Source: Acanthaster planci (lineage: Eukaryota; Echinodermata; Asteroidea; Valvatida; Acanthasteridae). Taken from it: DNA of 64,000 nucleotides. Below the pieces are notes generated by a model. That model did not search any database, was not told the origin of the DNA, and saw only the letters and a list, made by a program, of their open reading frames with translations. The position numbers and the translations under genes were made by a program. The stretch covers positions 740,413 to 804,412 of the forward strand of contig NW_019091474.1 in the NCBI RefSeq assembly GCF_001949145.1, given 5' to 3'. Below, one piece after another: positions 22,463-35,800 of the stretch (position 1 is the stretch's first letter; each line of letters starts with the position of its first letter).

Positions 22463-22650
22463 CATATGCAGCAAGGTATGAGACGGAGAGAACCCCCGCC
22501 CCCGCTTTGTGTTGGTCATTGTCTGGCAGGAATCTGGGGAATTCCTTTCAGACATCTTGGGGGATGTGTTAAGTAACAATAGTCTGGAATGTGTATAGGG
22601 ATTGGACATGTTGGGGGGGTACCCCTCGGTCTCATTTCTTGCTGGGTATA
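22463..22650 (+). mobile_element. MITE family A, copy 2
   Basis: Starts ATATGCAGCAAGGTATGAGA and ends TCTCATTTCTTGCTGGGTAT; the two ends are imperfect inverted repeats about 35 bp long. It is nearly identical to the copy at 30757-30940, which suggests a fairly recent burst. There is no ORF. Confidence 0.9.
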
Positions 22651-23099
22651 GATGCCCATGTTGGCATTGATGCTTGTGGACGCTCCAATGCTTTGGAGAA
22701 ACACGTGGCCGTGATTTAATCACGGCACATACCTTTTGGTTTAGAGTTTGAAACATACTTTATTGTTTGTAACTTACGTAGAAAAATCACACGCACAATT
22801 TGTGAGGGGAGATTATTAGTATACGAATGGAATCCTCGGTGCATATCAACCTCACAATGACTTTGTTTCATAGTTTATTTCCATTTTCTCTTGCCAAATA
22901 AAAGGCAGCTGTCACCAAACCGCCATGGTTTATGTCTAGGTGCCTTATAAACCAAACAAAAAATGCAACACGCATGGCAAACCATTGTCTTTACGACACC
23001 ACGGTCGAATGTCATTTTTGTCTCCCGTGAGGAAAATTCCTTTTTTTTCTCTAGCATATGAGCAAACTAATTTGTCATCGTCAGCGACCAATTCCTCCT

Positions 23100-23814
23100 C
23101 CCTAATGAGTTAATGGGAGAAGGGTCTCTTTGGCAACAAGTAACTAAGGCAACCGACCAGCAGCGAATGGTTTGTCTCGTGTTCGAAGTGCCAGAAAACA
23201 TTCCTCATCGCGTTTCACGGCCCAGCCGTTGGCCAGTGCGTGAGGTCTGTTCTCTCATTAACCGTCTCATATCGCTGGCCCGACGGTTGATTGGTTGAGC
23301 CGATCGGAGCGATTTTTGTCCACATCGCGTTTGACGTTTTGAGTGCCAGCACCTCCGTTGTCTTTCCGCTCGCTTCCCGAAGCGCAATTGCCCGGCCAGG
23401 GCAGATATAACGAGCGGGTGCGCATTATTTCAAGGTATTTATACGCAGGATGAGTGATTCTCGTTACACGGCAGGCTTGTCAGACGCTTTTACATATTAG
23501 ACAAGGATTTCTATTCTCCTCAGCGGCCAGTCTCTACTCACAGCCTCACTAGGCTATTCTGCGCGCAGAGGTGAATAGCAGTTATTTTTTTCCCGTCTGA
23601 ACTGCAGTTTTTGCCTGAGCACCAGCGCGATGCTCCCTGCAGCATTTGGGGATTGCATACGTGCCCCCACATCAGCTAGCCATTACTGTAACCGCTACAC
23701 CAGGAGCAGCGATCTTGCTGGGGTTCCGTCCGCCGGCTTGGGTCTGGCGACATTCTAATCACTACCGTCTGCTGGATTTCTGTGTGTAGAGCTTACAACG
23801 GATTATCTTTGGCG
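23100..23814 (+). promoter_or_regulatory. Candidate CpG-rich promoter and non-coding first exon
   Basis: A GC/CpG-richer block (about 23110-23420) is followed by complex sequence ending TTGGCG|GTAAGTTTCTTTC, a strong donor after 23814. The candidate exon (from about 23420) has only short upstream ORFs, closed by TAG near 23500 and TAA near 23758, so it would be 5'UTR. It could be the first exon of the plus-strand gene whose coding starts at 48386; the distance makes that speculative. Confidence 0.35.
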
Positions 23815-25353
23815 GTAAGTTTCTTTCTATTTGCCTCTTGTTTGCTGGTCTGAGCGCGCGTATTTCAAGTGATGGCAAAGTCTACGACCAATAAATAATA
23901 ACTATGCCAGTCTTCTGACGACGGACAGAGCATACTGTCCGAAACGTTGAGTACCAGCGGCTCTTTTCAGAACCCCACATACTAAAAAATTTCTAAGCGC
24001 ACTTAGTACAGCGAACTGTGTCCGTAGCCTATATATCTTTCCAACTGAAAACCATAGGCCTGATTTCTCTCATTTTCATCTGATCGAATCGTTAAAGTAG
24101 TCAACGCGAGTCGGTTTTATGGGTGAGAGGATGCAAAAACTACACAATTGTGAAGTCAAGACACAGTAATTGCAAATTATAGGACACTGCACCATGCAGG
24201 CTTTCAGAATGTGGCACATTTCATTTTGCAGAGGTATCTTCAAAAAGAAGGCTGACCAATAGTTCTTGAGTAATACCAAACGAGATTTTCATAATTATGA
24301 TTCTCTCCAACGCACCGGCCAGCTAGTCGTTGTCAATGCGAATGAAAGATGTTGACAACCTATCATTACTACTTTATCGAAAGTGGCATTTGCTCATATG
24401 ATTCTAAACATTGTGATAATCCAAGGAGGGAAAAACTCACACCACAAATATTAAGGAAAAACAACCCATACGACTTTGATAGACGGGTTTGTTTACCTCA
24501 AGATATCATTCTGCGCAACATCAGCGTTTTAAACATTTTTAGACACTGGAAAGCTTTTCAGCAGCGTTATACACAACACGATCTACGCGTCACTAGTTTT
24601 GGCGAACTAAGTAAATTCAAGAACAAATTTACTTAATAAGTTTATTTACTTATTTACCTTATATACTTACTTAACGACTCCTTTAGCTGAGAACCTGTGC
24701 CTGCCTAGCTTGAGATGTAGGCCTGACTATGCGTCATGCATGTCCCTCCATCGCACGCACTCGTGACGTCGTGAAGCCCTTACCGAACTAATGTACTAGA
24801 TCAACCGCCTTAGACACTGTGCCGTCGGTCCAAGTTTCTCTTCGTGTATGAATGATCTGCCAGGAAATTAGGGTATCATTCACGTGGCGTTGTCACTTAT
24901 TCATGTCGTTGACTCCTTGGGACGAGGCTTACACTGTCTTTCAAAAAGCTGTTTTGGAAAGGGAGACATAACATGAAAGGTTTCGATTTTGCCCGTATAT
25001 ACACTGAAAACAAACTGGAATCACCAAACATTAACTTCTGGTTCAAATTAATGAAATTGAGTGCTGAATAAACACCCAGTTTTTTGGTTAAAGTGAACCA
25101 GAAATTAATGTCAATTTAAGCAGTTGGGTCGAAATGAACCCATTCTTGGACTTGTACTGTTCCAATATTCACCCTTAATTGGTTTAAAATTCAACCAAGG
25201 CGATATTCATCGTAATCGTGTAAAAGTTTTGATAAACATTCACAAGTGCAATACCAATTGACCTCGTCCTTCATTATATGTTTGTGGTATGGCGGGCAAC
25301 GTTCACATCTAATCCGCGTATACAGCTACCTTAAGATCTGTTCATATTAGGAA

Positions 25354-25456
25354 CAGAGATATCTCTAATCCCAATAGAGTTATCTCTACTAGTAATAGAG
25401 ATATCTCTATTAGTAATAGAGATATCTCTATTAGTAATAGAGATATCTCTATTATG
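25354..25456. repeat. Palindromic 21-bp satellite (AGAGATATCTCT)
   Basis: Tandem units of 21 bp, each a palindrome AATAGAGATATCTCTATT plus AGT. Isolated relatives of the core lie at about 25518 and 25600. Both strands can form hairpins. Confidence 0.9.
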
Positions 25457-28400
25457 TTTCCGGTCCCACACACTAGGTTAACGGAAAGGTCGTCGTATCG
25501 GAAGCGGGAACCTACTGGAGATATCTCTAAATACGGAACAGGGACATCTCGATTGCGGAATAATTCAGGGAATAAATGTTAACTTGGCACGTCTAGGTAT
25601 AGAGATATCTTTATACGCAGATTAAATGTTTGCACGCCATGTAGTGGTGAATTAATAATCAAATTGTCGGGTCGCACTGAACAATTCTTGTCGTCTTCCG
25701 CTGACGCTAAGGAAACGCAGCCAGAAAGTATGGCAACATCGTTCAGGAGGATTTTTGACAAAAATCGAAAATTTCAGCTGTTGCCATGGAGTCTCCCGTG
25801 TGACGTGTGAATGGCTTCACAGTAAGTCTCCAGGGTCCGTCGGAATGACAAGAAAATGAACGTTAAACAACAAATTTAAATTAAATTGAAAAGCAAATGA
25901 AACTGAAATTTGATTTTACACAGGTCGAGTTGCGCTGAATGTAATTTAATCTTTTGTATTCACTCATTTATACAACACAGCCAAAACATACAAGTATAAC
26001 ACAGTTAACGCATTGAAGACTAGACTAGAAATGTAAGAACAACGTGAACCTTCATAGCTACGGTTAATTCATAAGATGCAGTGAAGTGGTACAACTCATG
26101 CATATTACAGAGATGGTGCAGTGTCCGTTACTCCCAATTATTTCGTGCAGGTATCAATATGCTTCATGACAAACGTGCGACCTGCTCGTCTTGAGAATTG
26201 TGCTGCATCACACGGGTACAAAAGGCAAAGGGTGGTGGGGAAAACTGGCATGAAGAGCAAGCACTGTTCCCAGGGGGGCTGTGGAGAGCTCTGCCGTGAG
26301 GTAAATTTGGCTCCGTGTGACGCTGCGCACTGCCGCATCTGTAGAGACTGTTGCCGGCGGCGGAGTATTTCATTTCACTACATTATTGATTGGGTAAACC
26401 ACGGCGTAACAGCGCCAGAATTAATTGACCTTTAACGGAGTTTTTAATTGTGCCACTGTAGCCATGGATCGGCTCGGGGCATGTTGCGATATCCCTTCGG
26501 GTTCATTGTTATGTTACAGGAAACTACTTCACCTCTCCAGTCGCTGATTTACGGTCACTTTTCAACACCCACCAAATTGACGGGCGCGTGTTGGATACGA
26601 GTCAAAGTGTTTGAAGTTGGAGGGATTGCTGAAACGGGTGCTTCGTCACTGGGAATGGTGGCGGTTACGCCTTTAATAGGGTAATGGTGGCATATGGGAT
26701 TTCATTTCTTTTTAATGCGCTCTTGGTGTTAGAAAAGCAATTGGCGGCAGCTGGTAGTGTGTTCGTGCCCCTCTACGCTGGCTCTGTTGGGACAGGTGTG
26801 TCAAAGATCCCTCCCCAGGGACACCAACCCAATCGATCAGACAAGATTTATTAATTTTTTTGAAATATCATTTGCTTAAAAGGGTCAGCCTCTGCGTGCT
26901 TTATTTCATCTCAGTCAGAGAGAACTTGCAGCCAAGATCGTGTCCAAATCGATCATCCAGATCTGTGGCTACGGCTTTTGTAGGCGTGTGTTCACGCGTG
27001 CGCATACGGGTGTATAGACCAAAGACGTACCGTAGTCCTGCACAGAACAAAATGTCGTCTATAAACCCTAAGTCTTGTGTGATAGATCCTGATCATGCGC
27101 TCCCGAAACCCTTAATGGGACAAATAACGTGACACAATCTTAGAACTGCAGATTCTAAGATTATATTTCATTCAGTTACTTCTAAACAAAATCACCCCCG
27201 ATAAAGGACTTTGCACAGTATTTTCGAGCGCATTCATTATAAAAACTGAAAAAAGGCTTGATTTGATTTACCTCTCACTTCTTAAACATCTAAAATACAT
27301 GACGACAGTGTAACCATAGTTGTACGCGTATGAAAATGTAAAGTTGCGAAATCATTTTATTGTAGTCTTTAGGTACAGCTTAAATAAAAGCAAAACAAAA
27401 TTGTTTGCATTGAATATTTCTTAAGGAAATAAACTCAAGGTAATAATCGGCATTGATGACAGATTATGAAATCTAATGTAACTTTTACTGAGAATAACTA
27501 CGTAAGGCCAGCCAAAATAAATCCAGAACCCATCAACTATGGACAGGTAAATCTTTGCAACGTTATACATTCTCGTTCTCACGTAAGTACTGAAGTGAAA
27601 AGAAATGTGCATGAACAAGGAAACCTGGGCACGATAATGCTGGAAATGAAAGGTCGGTATTGAATTTCACTTTTTACCCATCTCAAGGTGACTTTTTTAT
27701 TAACGTTACTTAAAGAACATAGATATGACATTCTAACATGATTGTTTCTTGGGGTGACTTCAGTCAGAAATTATTCGCTTCAAATCCAAGAACGTGATAA
27801 AGCGGCCTCACGTGAAATTCCCGCCTGAGGCGGCACGAGGGTTTTGGACGCCCACCGCGTGACCATTAATTAACTCTCAGGCCTTGACGTGCGGCATGGA
27901 TGTCCAAGTCAAGCGCTACCCGTCAACAGCGTACATATACATGGGAGATCCCCAACGTCAACCGACCACCAAGGTCACCTGGTAGATTCTGTTTTATTGT
28001 TGGAACCGCTGACAATGAGCGCCAAAACGTATCCCCGTTTTGTACAAAGCCTTGACGGTTGTATTTTCGTTGTTTTTTTTTTATTGTTATACAATTGCTG
28101 GCTCGCGCTATTTAACCTACTTTTCGGTTGTTGAATAAAATATGGGTTAATTTACTACCCTTAAATAAGTCTTCACTAAATAAAACAACTGATGTCTGCT
28201 CTGAATAATGCGCGTATGGCGGAGTCGAACGTAAACTCGCAAAGTGGCCTCGACGATTAGGTTAACTCCTGGTTACCCACCATGTCTAAATCACTGCTTT
28301 TGGCTTTTTTTTTCCTGTGGCTGAAAGTGTTGAATAAAGACGAAATTTAATCTTTTTATTCCCAACACAGCAATATGATGATGGGTCAGTTATTGCATGC

Positions 28401-28504
28401 AGGATTACTTGATGTATTTTGAGAGAGATAGCTTTTACAAGGATACTTACTCAGTGCCCGAGTTACATGCATAAACATAACGGCTGGATATCAAAATGAG
28501 TATT

Positions 28505-28622
28505 CGCCTGAGTCACTTGGCTGCGGCTTGAAATTACGCACGACTCTATGGGAACTGGCTGCCGCTTCTACCCTAGACTTGCGAGTAATGTCAGGCCTTA
28601 GCCAAGTAAGTCGGACGCAGCC
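28505..28622. mobile_element. MITE family B, copy 1
   Basis: GAGTCACTTGGCTGCGGCTT at the left and, inverted, GGCTGCGTCCGACTTACTTG at the right. It shares its ends and the core (AATTACG...TATGG.ACTGGC) with the copy at 54964-55091. Confidence 0.7.
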
Positions 28623-29620
28623 AATCCTTGACCGTTACCTTGGAGCTAAACCGTCAGCCATTTGACAGCACGTGCTGAAAGAATACCCAATCGATGCTGG
28701 CAACGACCGCGCAAGAAAGCGCACGTTTGACGAGGACAGTTAGCTCGGGTTCTCGGCGTTTCCAAGCGGGTGCGCCAACTGCAATTTGACGGCTGGGCCG
28801 GACTGGCCGTCACCGACTCGGGCGAAAGCCCGACACATCATCATTTCTCCGATCAATACCATTACGACCGTCCACATCGCGCTCGGCTGCATGCTTGTTG
28901 CCAAAACAGCTCACTTGCAACGTGCCGAGGCCGGAGCGAAATTTTCAAGGGGAGAAAACAACATACGTCGTCAGGCTGGAAGGGCTATGCCTAATCGGCC
29001 GTCGAAGCTCATCGCACACGAACTTGGCCCTACGTGGAAATGTAGTTTTATACGTAATCAGCCTTTGCCAAGGCTATCAAGTTTCTGATTTAATATTAAA
29101 AATTCATCAAGTCAAGTTGATTTGCACACTGTGTAAAGGAGCTGGTAAAGAAATGGTAAATCTAAGGCAAAGGAAATTGTAAATCTAACCTACGAGTGGT
29201 GTGGTATGGCGTTGTCATTTGTGGGTACAGGCAGCTGAAGAAGTGACCTATGTTTAACAGGCAGCTTTCTGAGAAACGATAGACAGAATTTCAACTTATC
29301 TGCACTGTCAAACCTAGAATGAGAAAGCCAGAGAGACAGTTTCGCCATGGTGAAAACGGCGATCCAAAGTTTCTTTAAATTAGATTAAAGTGAAATCACC
29401 GTGCCTTCGCATGCATCGTCCAGAAACAGACATGACTGTATTACGATTGTGACAATCGACCTCTTCACCTTGTCTTCGAGAAAGCGCAAGCATCGTGCTT
29501 GCCCGCCAGCTTCCGCGACTACGAGGGGGCTGTACGTGTCCGTCGGCGCCGCTTGGACAGCGGCTTGTCACGGAGGGACGTGACGTCATTGGTCCAGCCA
29601 GCGCCGAAGTGTCACGTTCC

Positions 29621-29691
29621 ATGCCATTTCGGCAGCAAACGTTAAAAGAGATGATCCCTGTGGAATCAAAGAGCCAAGCCAAAAACATAAA
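29621..29691 (+). CDS. Possible first coding exon of an unknown gene
   Basis: ATG in context TTCCATGCC, encoding MPFRQQTLKEMIPVESKSQA and KNIK before an AAA|GTAAGT donor (phase 2). Forty bp upstream is TGACGTCATTGG, a CRE abutting an inverted CCAAT box, in a GC-rich stretch. The promoter-ATG-donor order is suggestive. No partner exon was found and the peptide is not recognised. It cannot splice in frame to the exon at 48386. Confidence 0.25.
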
Positions 29692-30756
29692 GTAAGTTTC
29701 TGCAACCACAATTCAGTGTGGCGTGGCAGGAAATAGGTTATGAAGCTACAGCGCGGGAAAGAGATACATTTGCATACCTTCGGTCGTGGATTGTGGACCT
29801 ACGCCCAGTGATACCGAGTTTGCCTTGAAAAGACTCTCAGTCGACGAAGAAAGCTGATCGGCTACACTAATCAATCCATCATTCTTTCGACGAGGATGGT
29901 ATATACAAATGCTGTTATTAGACTCAGTTTGTAAAACGTGGTATCAAAACTTGCAATGGGGCCCGGTTATTTCAAGGACTGCGGATGGGAAATGACGTAA
30001 ATAAACAAATGCCCGGCGGTGGAAATTTGAAAAGCGGAGGGGGGGTCTGACTCAGTATGAGTACTGTTCATGATACAAATGTGCATCTTTAATATGTAAA
30101 TATATACACTTACACTCCCCGATCTTTGCATCAAAATAGCGTACTATTAACTGTCATGAATTTTTTTTCACCCCTTTTAGTGCTTATGAATACAAATGGT
30201 TGTTGGGAAATCTGAAAAATTCTTAAAAATCCACCTGAATTTCTTTGTCACCTCCGGGAGGAGGAAGATTCAACAGCCTAAGGCATCCCCCGATTAAAGG
30301 GGGGGGGGTTATCTCCAATCCCCTCGGATTCATGCCCCTGAATTCTTCAATAGGAATGCCGATATTGATGGGCCAAGCTGGGAGTTCTCACTCTGAAATG
30401 TGCATGGAAATGTTCACTGTTCCAGACTTCTTTACCACTGGAAGACATTGGTGTTAACACTTCTCTTTGTCCTCGAATTTGTGACTTGGCAAAAGTTACC
30501 TCTATGTAAGTCATATGTTGAGGACGTACAAACCGATGCAAAACATGTAGGCCTTGCGGCATAGTGTTGTTCTTGGTATCCCTGGATTCTTGATATCTTC
30601 AGACACTCTCGTCCCCTTGTCAGTTCAAATCTGTAAACAGCTACAGCATAGGCGGTAAACAAAGTGTGCAACGTAGACTGCTCTTTGGTGAGTTCAGTCT
30701 CTGGGTAGTATGCACATTAGATGGCATGTCATAAGCCACCACGGATAAAAAGCAAC

Positions 30757-30940
30757 ATATGCAGCAAGGTATGAGACGGAGAGAACCCCCCTGCTTTGTG
30801 TTGGTCATTGTCTCGCAGGAATCTGGGGAATTCCTTTCAGACATCTTGGGGGGATGTGTTCAGTAACAATAGTCTGAAATGTGGACAGGGATTGGACATG
30901 TTGGGGGGGTACCCCTCGGTCTCATTTCTTGCTGGGTATA
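30757..30940 (+). mobile_element. MITE family A, copy 3
   Basis: Almost identical to copy 2 (same ends, same GGAATCTGGGGAATTCCTTT core). No ORF. Confidence 0.9.
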
Positions 30941-32440
30941 AAAAACAAACAACTCGTGCACAGAGTACATTAATAATCATGACATAATGCTTGTACACAA
31001 AATATTTAATGCCAAGATTATTATACGTAATCAGCTATAAATTACAATTTAAAAAAACTGGACAATCCATTTCCCGGGAGAAACTCTAGGTCTATTTGAT
31101 TTCAATGAAATCTGTAAGGTGAATGTTCTTGTCGAGGTTGGAGCGACGTGTTTGGCGTTGGAAACCATCACCCGATTGTTAGCCTCCGACGCGCTGCGAG
31201 GTAATGGCTGCGCTATCCTGGGTGGAGGTCAGTAAACCGACGTGTGCGGAAATTACTCCTAGCCATCCAGTTAATTTCGCCAGGTAAATGCAGGATGAGA
31301 CGGACCATTATAGTGAGGGATAAGTGACCAGCCGGGGGAGCGATACTGTCCTGCACTTGCCAATTCAATTATGGAAGCATAGACATGGAAACTAAAGCCA
31401 ACCCTCCCAATTGGTTTATGTAAATGAAAGTCGAGTCGAATCTATACTCTGGTTTTTTTTTCTAGACGCTGCAGGAGCTGTGTTTTCTTCAGACACTTCT
31501 GAACATGAACGTATGTGTGCTGACAAGTGCATAGGTCTGTGTAGACTTAATTGGGTCAAAAGCATTTTTTTTTGTAGTAAAGTTTTTAAAAATCACGCGT
31601 ATTTCAAGGGAGTAGGGTGCAGTAGTCAAACGAAGGCCTTAAGACAAAGAAAAATAGAAGAAATTATTAGATGATGAACAACGTTTATACAACCCCGAAG
31701 TTTTTCTCTTCGAGCCCGCTCCCATATCCTGCGTAACCTTTAATGACCTATCCGGGGTTGAGGCTAAATTTTAGCCTACTTAAGGGAGAGAAATGGAATC
31801 ACCATCAAATCATCTTCTGTCAATACCAGTTCATAACTAAAAACGACTTTTTGGCGGGGGGGAGGGGAGCATGGCCCGCTTGTCCCCCACCCATCGTCCA
31901 TTATGGCTGGTTACAAAACGTTTTGTTTACTTCTATTGACATGCAGCAGTTTCATTTCAACGCTGAATGAATACCTGCCTCTAGCCACCGCTTGATTGAA
32001 TGTCATAATTGCAACTATGGGAGATGGAAAGTCACTTAGTAACCTCGCCACGCATTTTAATGTAATCAAGAACAAGGCAAGGCTATCCGGCACGAGGCAG
32101 AGTCGTGTCTGCGACCTTGGCGAATTTTCAGTAACTCTATTTTGCATTTCAGGGTACGTAGATCTAATGTGAGCACTGACTGTTTATTCTCAGGTAAGCT
32201 AGCTGTTCAAGGGCTCGCGCGAAAAGGAAGGATTTTGGAGGAGAAATGATCGAGGGATAACGATCAAGGGCAATTTTTGTGGAGAGAATGTGGCAAGAGT
32301 TGCCGATTAACGTCGACACATTTTGACAAAACAAATATGAATTGGAGAGGACATTAAAGTCTTAGTGTTTCGAATATTGCTTAACTATGTTTGGCTGTAT
32401 ACAGAGCGTCCTAGAGACCTCTTTCACTGATAAATTCATT

Positions 32441-32802
32441 ATTATGCACGCATGCGCACAAATGGCCTAGGCGGCAAGGGCCATTGAAAATGTAGGGGTG
32501 CGATTTTGATAATTTTCTCTTAGGTTTTCTGGCTTTGTTCCGTTTTTCAACAAAAAATCCCATTAATTCGTTTTTCTATTGGTTTCTATCCCGCTTAATC
32601 CCAGCGCACAGGAAAAATCAGGATTGTAAAGTCTTTTTACAGAGTAGATCAGAAACTAATAGCAAAACGATTCAATTGGATTTCCTGAAAAAAAAAACCT
32701 GAAAAAAGCCAAAACATCTGAGAGAAAATGATCCAAATCGCACCCCTGTACATTTTCAATGGCCCTTGCCGCCAAGGCCATTTGTGTGCATGCGTGCATA
32801 AT
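32441..32802. mobile_element. 362-bp fold-back element with arms of about 110 bp
   Basis: The left arm (ATTATGCACGCATGCGCACA, AATGGCC...GGCAAGGGCCATTGAAAATG, GGGGTGCGATTT) returns inverted at about 32690-32802. The unpaired centre is about 140 bp. There is no coding capacity. Confidence 0.88.
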
Positions 32803-35800
32803 TAGGAATCTATTAGTAAAAAGGACTGCTGGCCACAAATCTCCATTTTAATTAAGGGTCCAACTGAGAAACGTTAGAGTGCGTTTGTTATCAAGATAGC
32901 ATTTGCAGTTGATAGCTGCTTTCTGAAAACGATGAAAGATTAGAAACCAGGTTTGGGGTGTTTACAGGATGCTTTGGGAGTGCCTCAGGCCTCACCTTAG
33001 GCTAGCTTGTAATAAGCTATAGATTAAGGCATTTTGCTGGTGGCTTTCGTGCATACCGTGCCTGCATTTCCGAGTGCATTTTACCCACAAAATGGCCGCA
33101 GAAAACCAACCTGCTTGTCAGACCAGGTTTGCGTAGAGGTGGGGCACGATGTGACGCCAAAGGTGGCTTTTGCTGTAGAAACTTTCCGCGGTGACGTTGT
33201 GTTAGATATGAACGCCATTCTTTGAAAAAAAAAACAACCAAAGAATCGGTAAATATTCTCCAAGGCGCATTAACGTTCTGTGTACAGGAAAAGCATTTAG
33301 GTAACTGCACATGGTATTCTTCAAACTTGCAAATTTCATTCAATCCCGATACCATCCCGATAAAATGTGGGCAGTAGACTGATAGTGGCTGATACGTAGG
33401 CGGAAAATTTTAATTTGTATTGATAGACAGGAGAGATAGACCGAAAAACTTTTCTCGATTCCTAATCAGACCTTGTTTTTGTCATGCACGTGACCTGTCT
33501 CTGGTCCGCACCGTACAACGACAAACGTGGAACCACCCCGTTTGCTTTCTAGGCGAATTCCTTTATACGTATATACTACAGGGAAGTTGAATTGGACTCC
33601 GTTACATCAAGGGGGCATAACCATTGTCTTAGGGCCTATGCAATTCTGAAGGCTGCACTCCTTAAGTTTCTGTTTTAGACCTTCAACGCCCATATTGTGT
33701 GTTTTTATCGGGCTGGTCACTAGACATGCCCAGTTCAGTCCACGGCTTTAATTTGCAACATAGCTACCCTCTCATATCATTCCCCCGTCCGTGTCTACAT
33801 AATCATCCGAAAAATCGAATGTTGTGTTTTTACGGAGGCGTGCAGCAGCCACGCTAATATGGTTTTTCCACCACTCGTTTGCACGATTTAGATATCTTGA
33901 GATAATGATCTCGATTTAAGGTATATCTTCTTGTTGTTAAGGCGACTTATGAAAGGGAAAACGGTATGTTTTAAAGTTATTCGGAAAAACAAGCAACTCG
34001 TTTTTCACTGAATCTTACGCTGTTTAATATAATCCAGTGGCTTTGTCGAAAAGCTTCGCTCGATGCGCAGTCATGCGCGGCAAATTCCACTGCCTATGCT
34101 CGAGTGCGCAAGGATGATGTTTCTTCTGTCTCGCTCACGACCGATGGCGTATCGAGTGCATTATTTATTCACGCAGTACAAATGGTCATGCTGGCAGGTT
34201 TCAACTTGCTTCGGTTGTCGCCATATGAACGTGGGGTTAGTGTCGCTAGAGACAAGAGTATGCAAGGGGCCTTGTACCGGTGTGAAAATGCTGCAGCAGA
34301 ATTTTTTATTTATTTTTTTGCAAGTGCAGAATACTGCTTGGTGCTCCCTTATAAATTTTCAACACACCACATTTTCTCCAGAATGTTAGGCATGTTCCTG
34401 TGTTTAACCTGAATACTGAACAGCTGTGGCGACAATGCAATTCGAGTCGTCTCGCAACGATTAGTGGGCTATTCTTAGATTTTTATTTTTCAATTTATGT
34501 AACATTTCATTTATGAAACGAGGGCAGGCACAATTTACGGCCAGTTTTCGATTTTGTCCTAGTTTCGTTCGGGTTTAGGGTCAAAACATAGGCAACTCAA
34601 AGTTAGGTCCAGATGGACTGATCTTTTTGTTGCCTGCTATAACCCTGTCACCGAGTGCATTAGATTTATGGCAGCAGTTGGAATGATCTCAGATGTCGGT
34701 TTCAACATCCAAGTGCTTTTTGCGCTCATGGTCTCGCTGTCATGACCCATAAATTCGCTGGTCTCTCTTTGCGTTAGGCTTTGATTCGTGTCACTGCCAC
34801 GCAAAGTGAAGTAATTTCCGACGGTTCGTATTGTCTTGACACGATGACATTTTGCACGAGCACGATTAAGGCAAAGTATTCCTCACACCTCGCTTTTTAT
34901 AAACGTCCATTTCGGAAATTCCTTTTTTTTGTCGGAAGAGACCCGGCACTGGATGCCGACGAGACTGGAACGCGCTCGATACTTCATTTTGTTTATGATG
35001 CTACCATTTTTTTCCCGCCAACTTTCTCCCGATATTGGCAGGTGGCAACAGAAGCATCACAGTCGGGATATTATAAAGCGGAGAAAAGTTCAGGAATAAG
35101 GAATCTCGTCGCCAACAATCAGAATCTTCTTCCTTTTCACAGATTTCTGTGTCTGCTATATTAATCATTAATTACTAGTTCATAGTTAAAATCTCCATAA
35201 TAGCCAAGAGCAGAATGGAAGAGATCTTTACGCAAATACATTGAAATTAAAGATAATCGGGTATATAAAATACAGAGAAGATATTTGCAATAGAAAACTT
35301 CAATAAAAATATGGAATTAAGTTAAGACAGATAAGCAAATGTTACTCATCACTATTCATATTATTCAGCAACTAAATCAGATATGGCATGGCAGTTTTCC
35401 TAAACCGTTCTGTTCTTCAGAAAATTGGTTTGAGTTTCGTAGCTGATATGTAGTTGAAATAGCAGCAGGAAGATATCTCTTCAACTCTGAAGTAAGTGTA
35501 CACTTCCCAAACGACTCCACATTCTATCATTCACAATCCGCATAGATGTATGTGAAAAAAACAACTGAGAGACACTTATCGCACCAAACAGCGACTCACA
35601 GAATCGCCTCGATCGGTTATCCCAGCACAAACAGGTGCATCAGAACGGCAAGACGAAATGTTTACTTTTAAAAATTTGAAATGAACACAGCAAATCACGT
35701 TTCGTCTACTCCGTTTAACTCCATCCAGAAATCGTTCCTTATTTTTAAAAGGCAAAGAGGTATATTGCCTGTAACAGTAACAACTGCGTTTTGTTTCGTC

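Larger units (their letters stand above)
20094..23099. other. Intergenic region with mobile elements
   Basis: No exon was recognised. It contains two copies of one MITE family (21862-22044 and 22463-22650) and a hairpin element (22046-22196). A complex stretch at about 21160-21330 with homeodomain-type TAAT motifs has no coding frame; its function is unknown. Confidence 0.5.

Noticed and set aside
24349-24636. 95-aa ORF
   Set aside because: No recognisable domain, no splice or promoter context.
34781-35164. 127-aa ORF
   Set aside because: Longest clean ORF of the middle region, but no motif, no splice context and AT-rich composition; chance length is possible.
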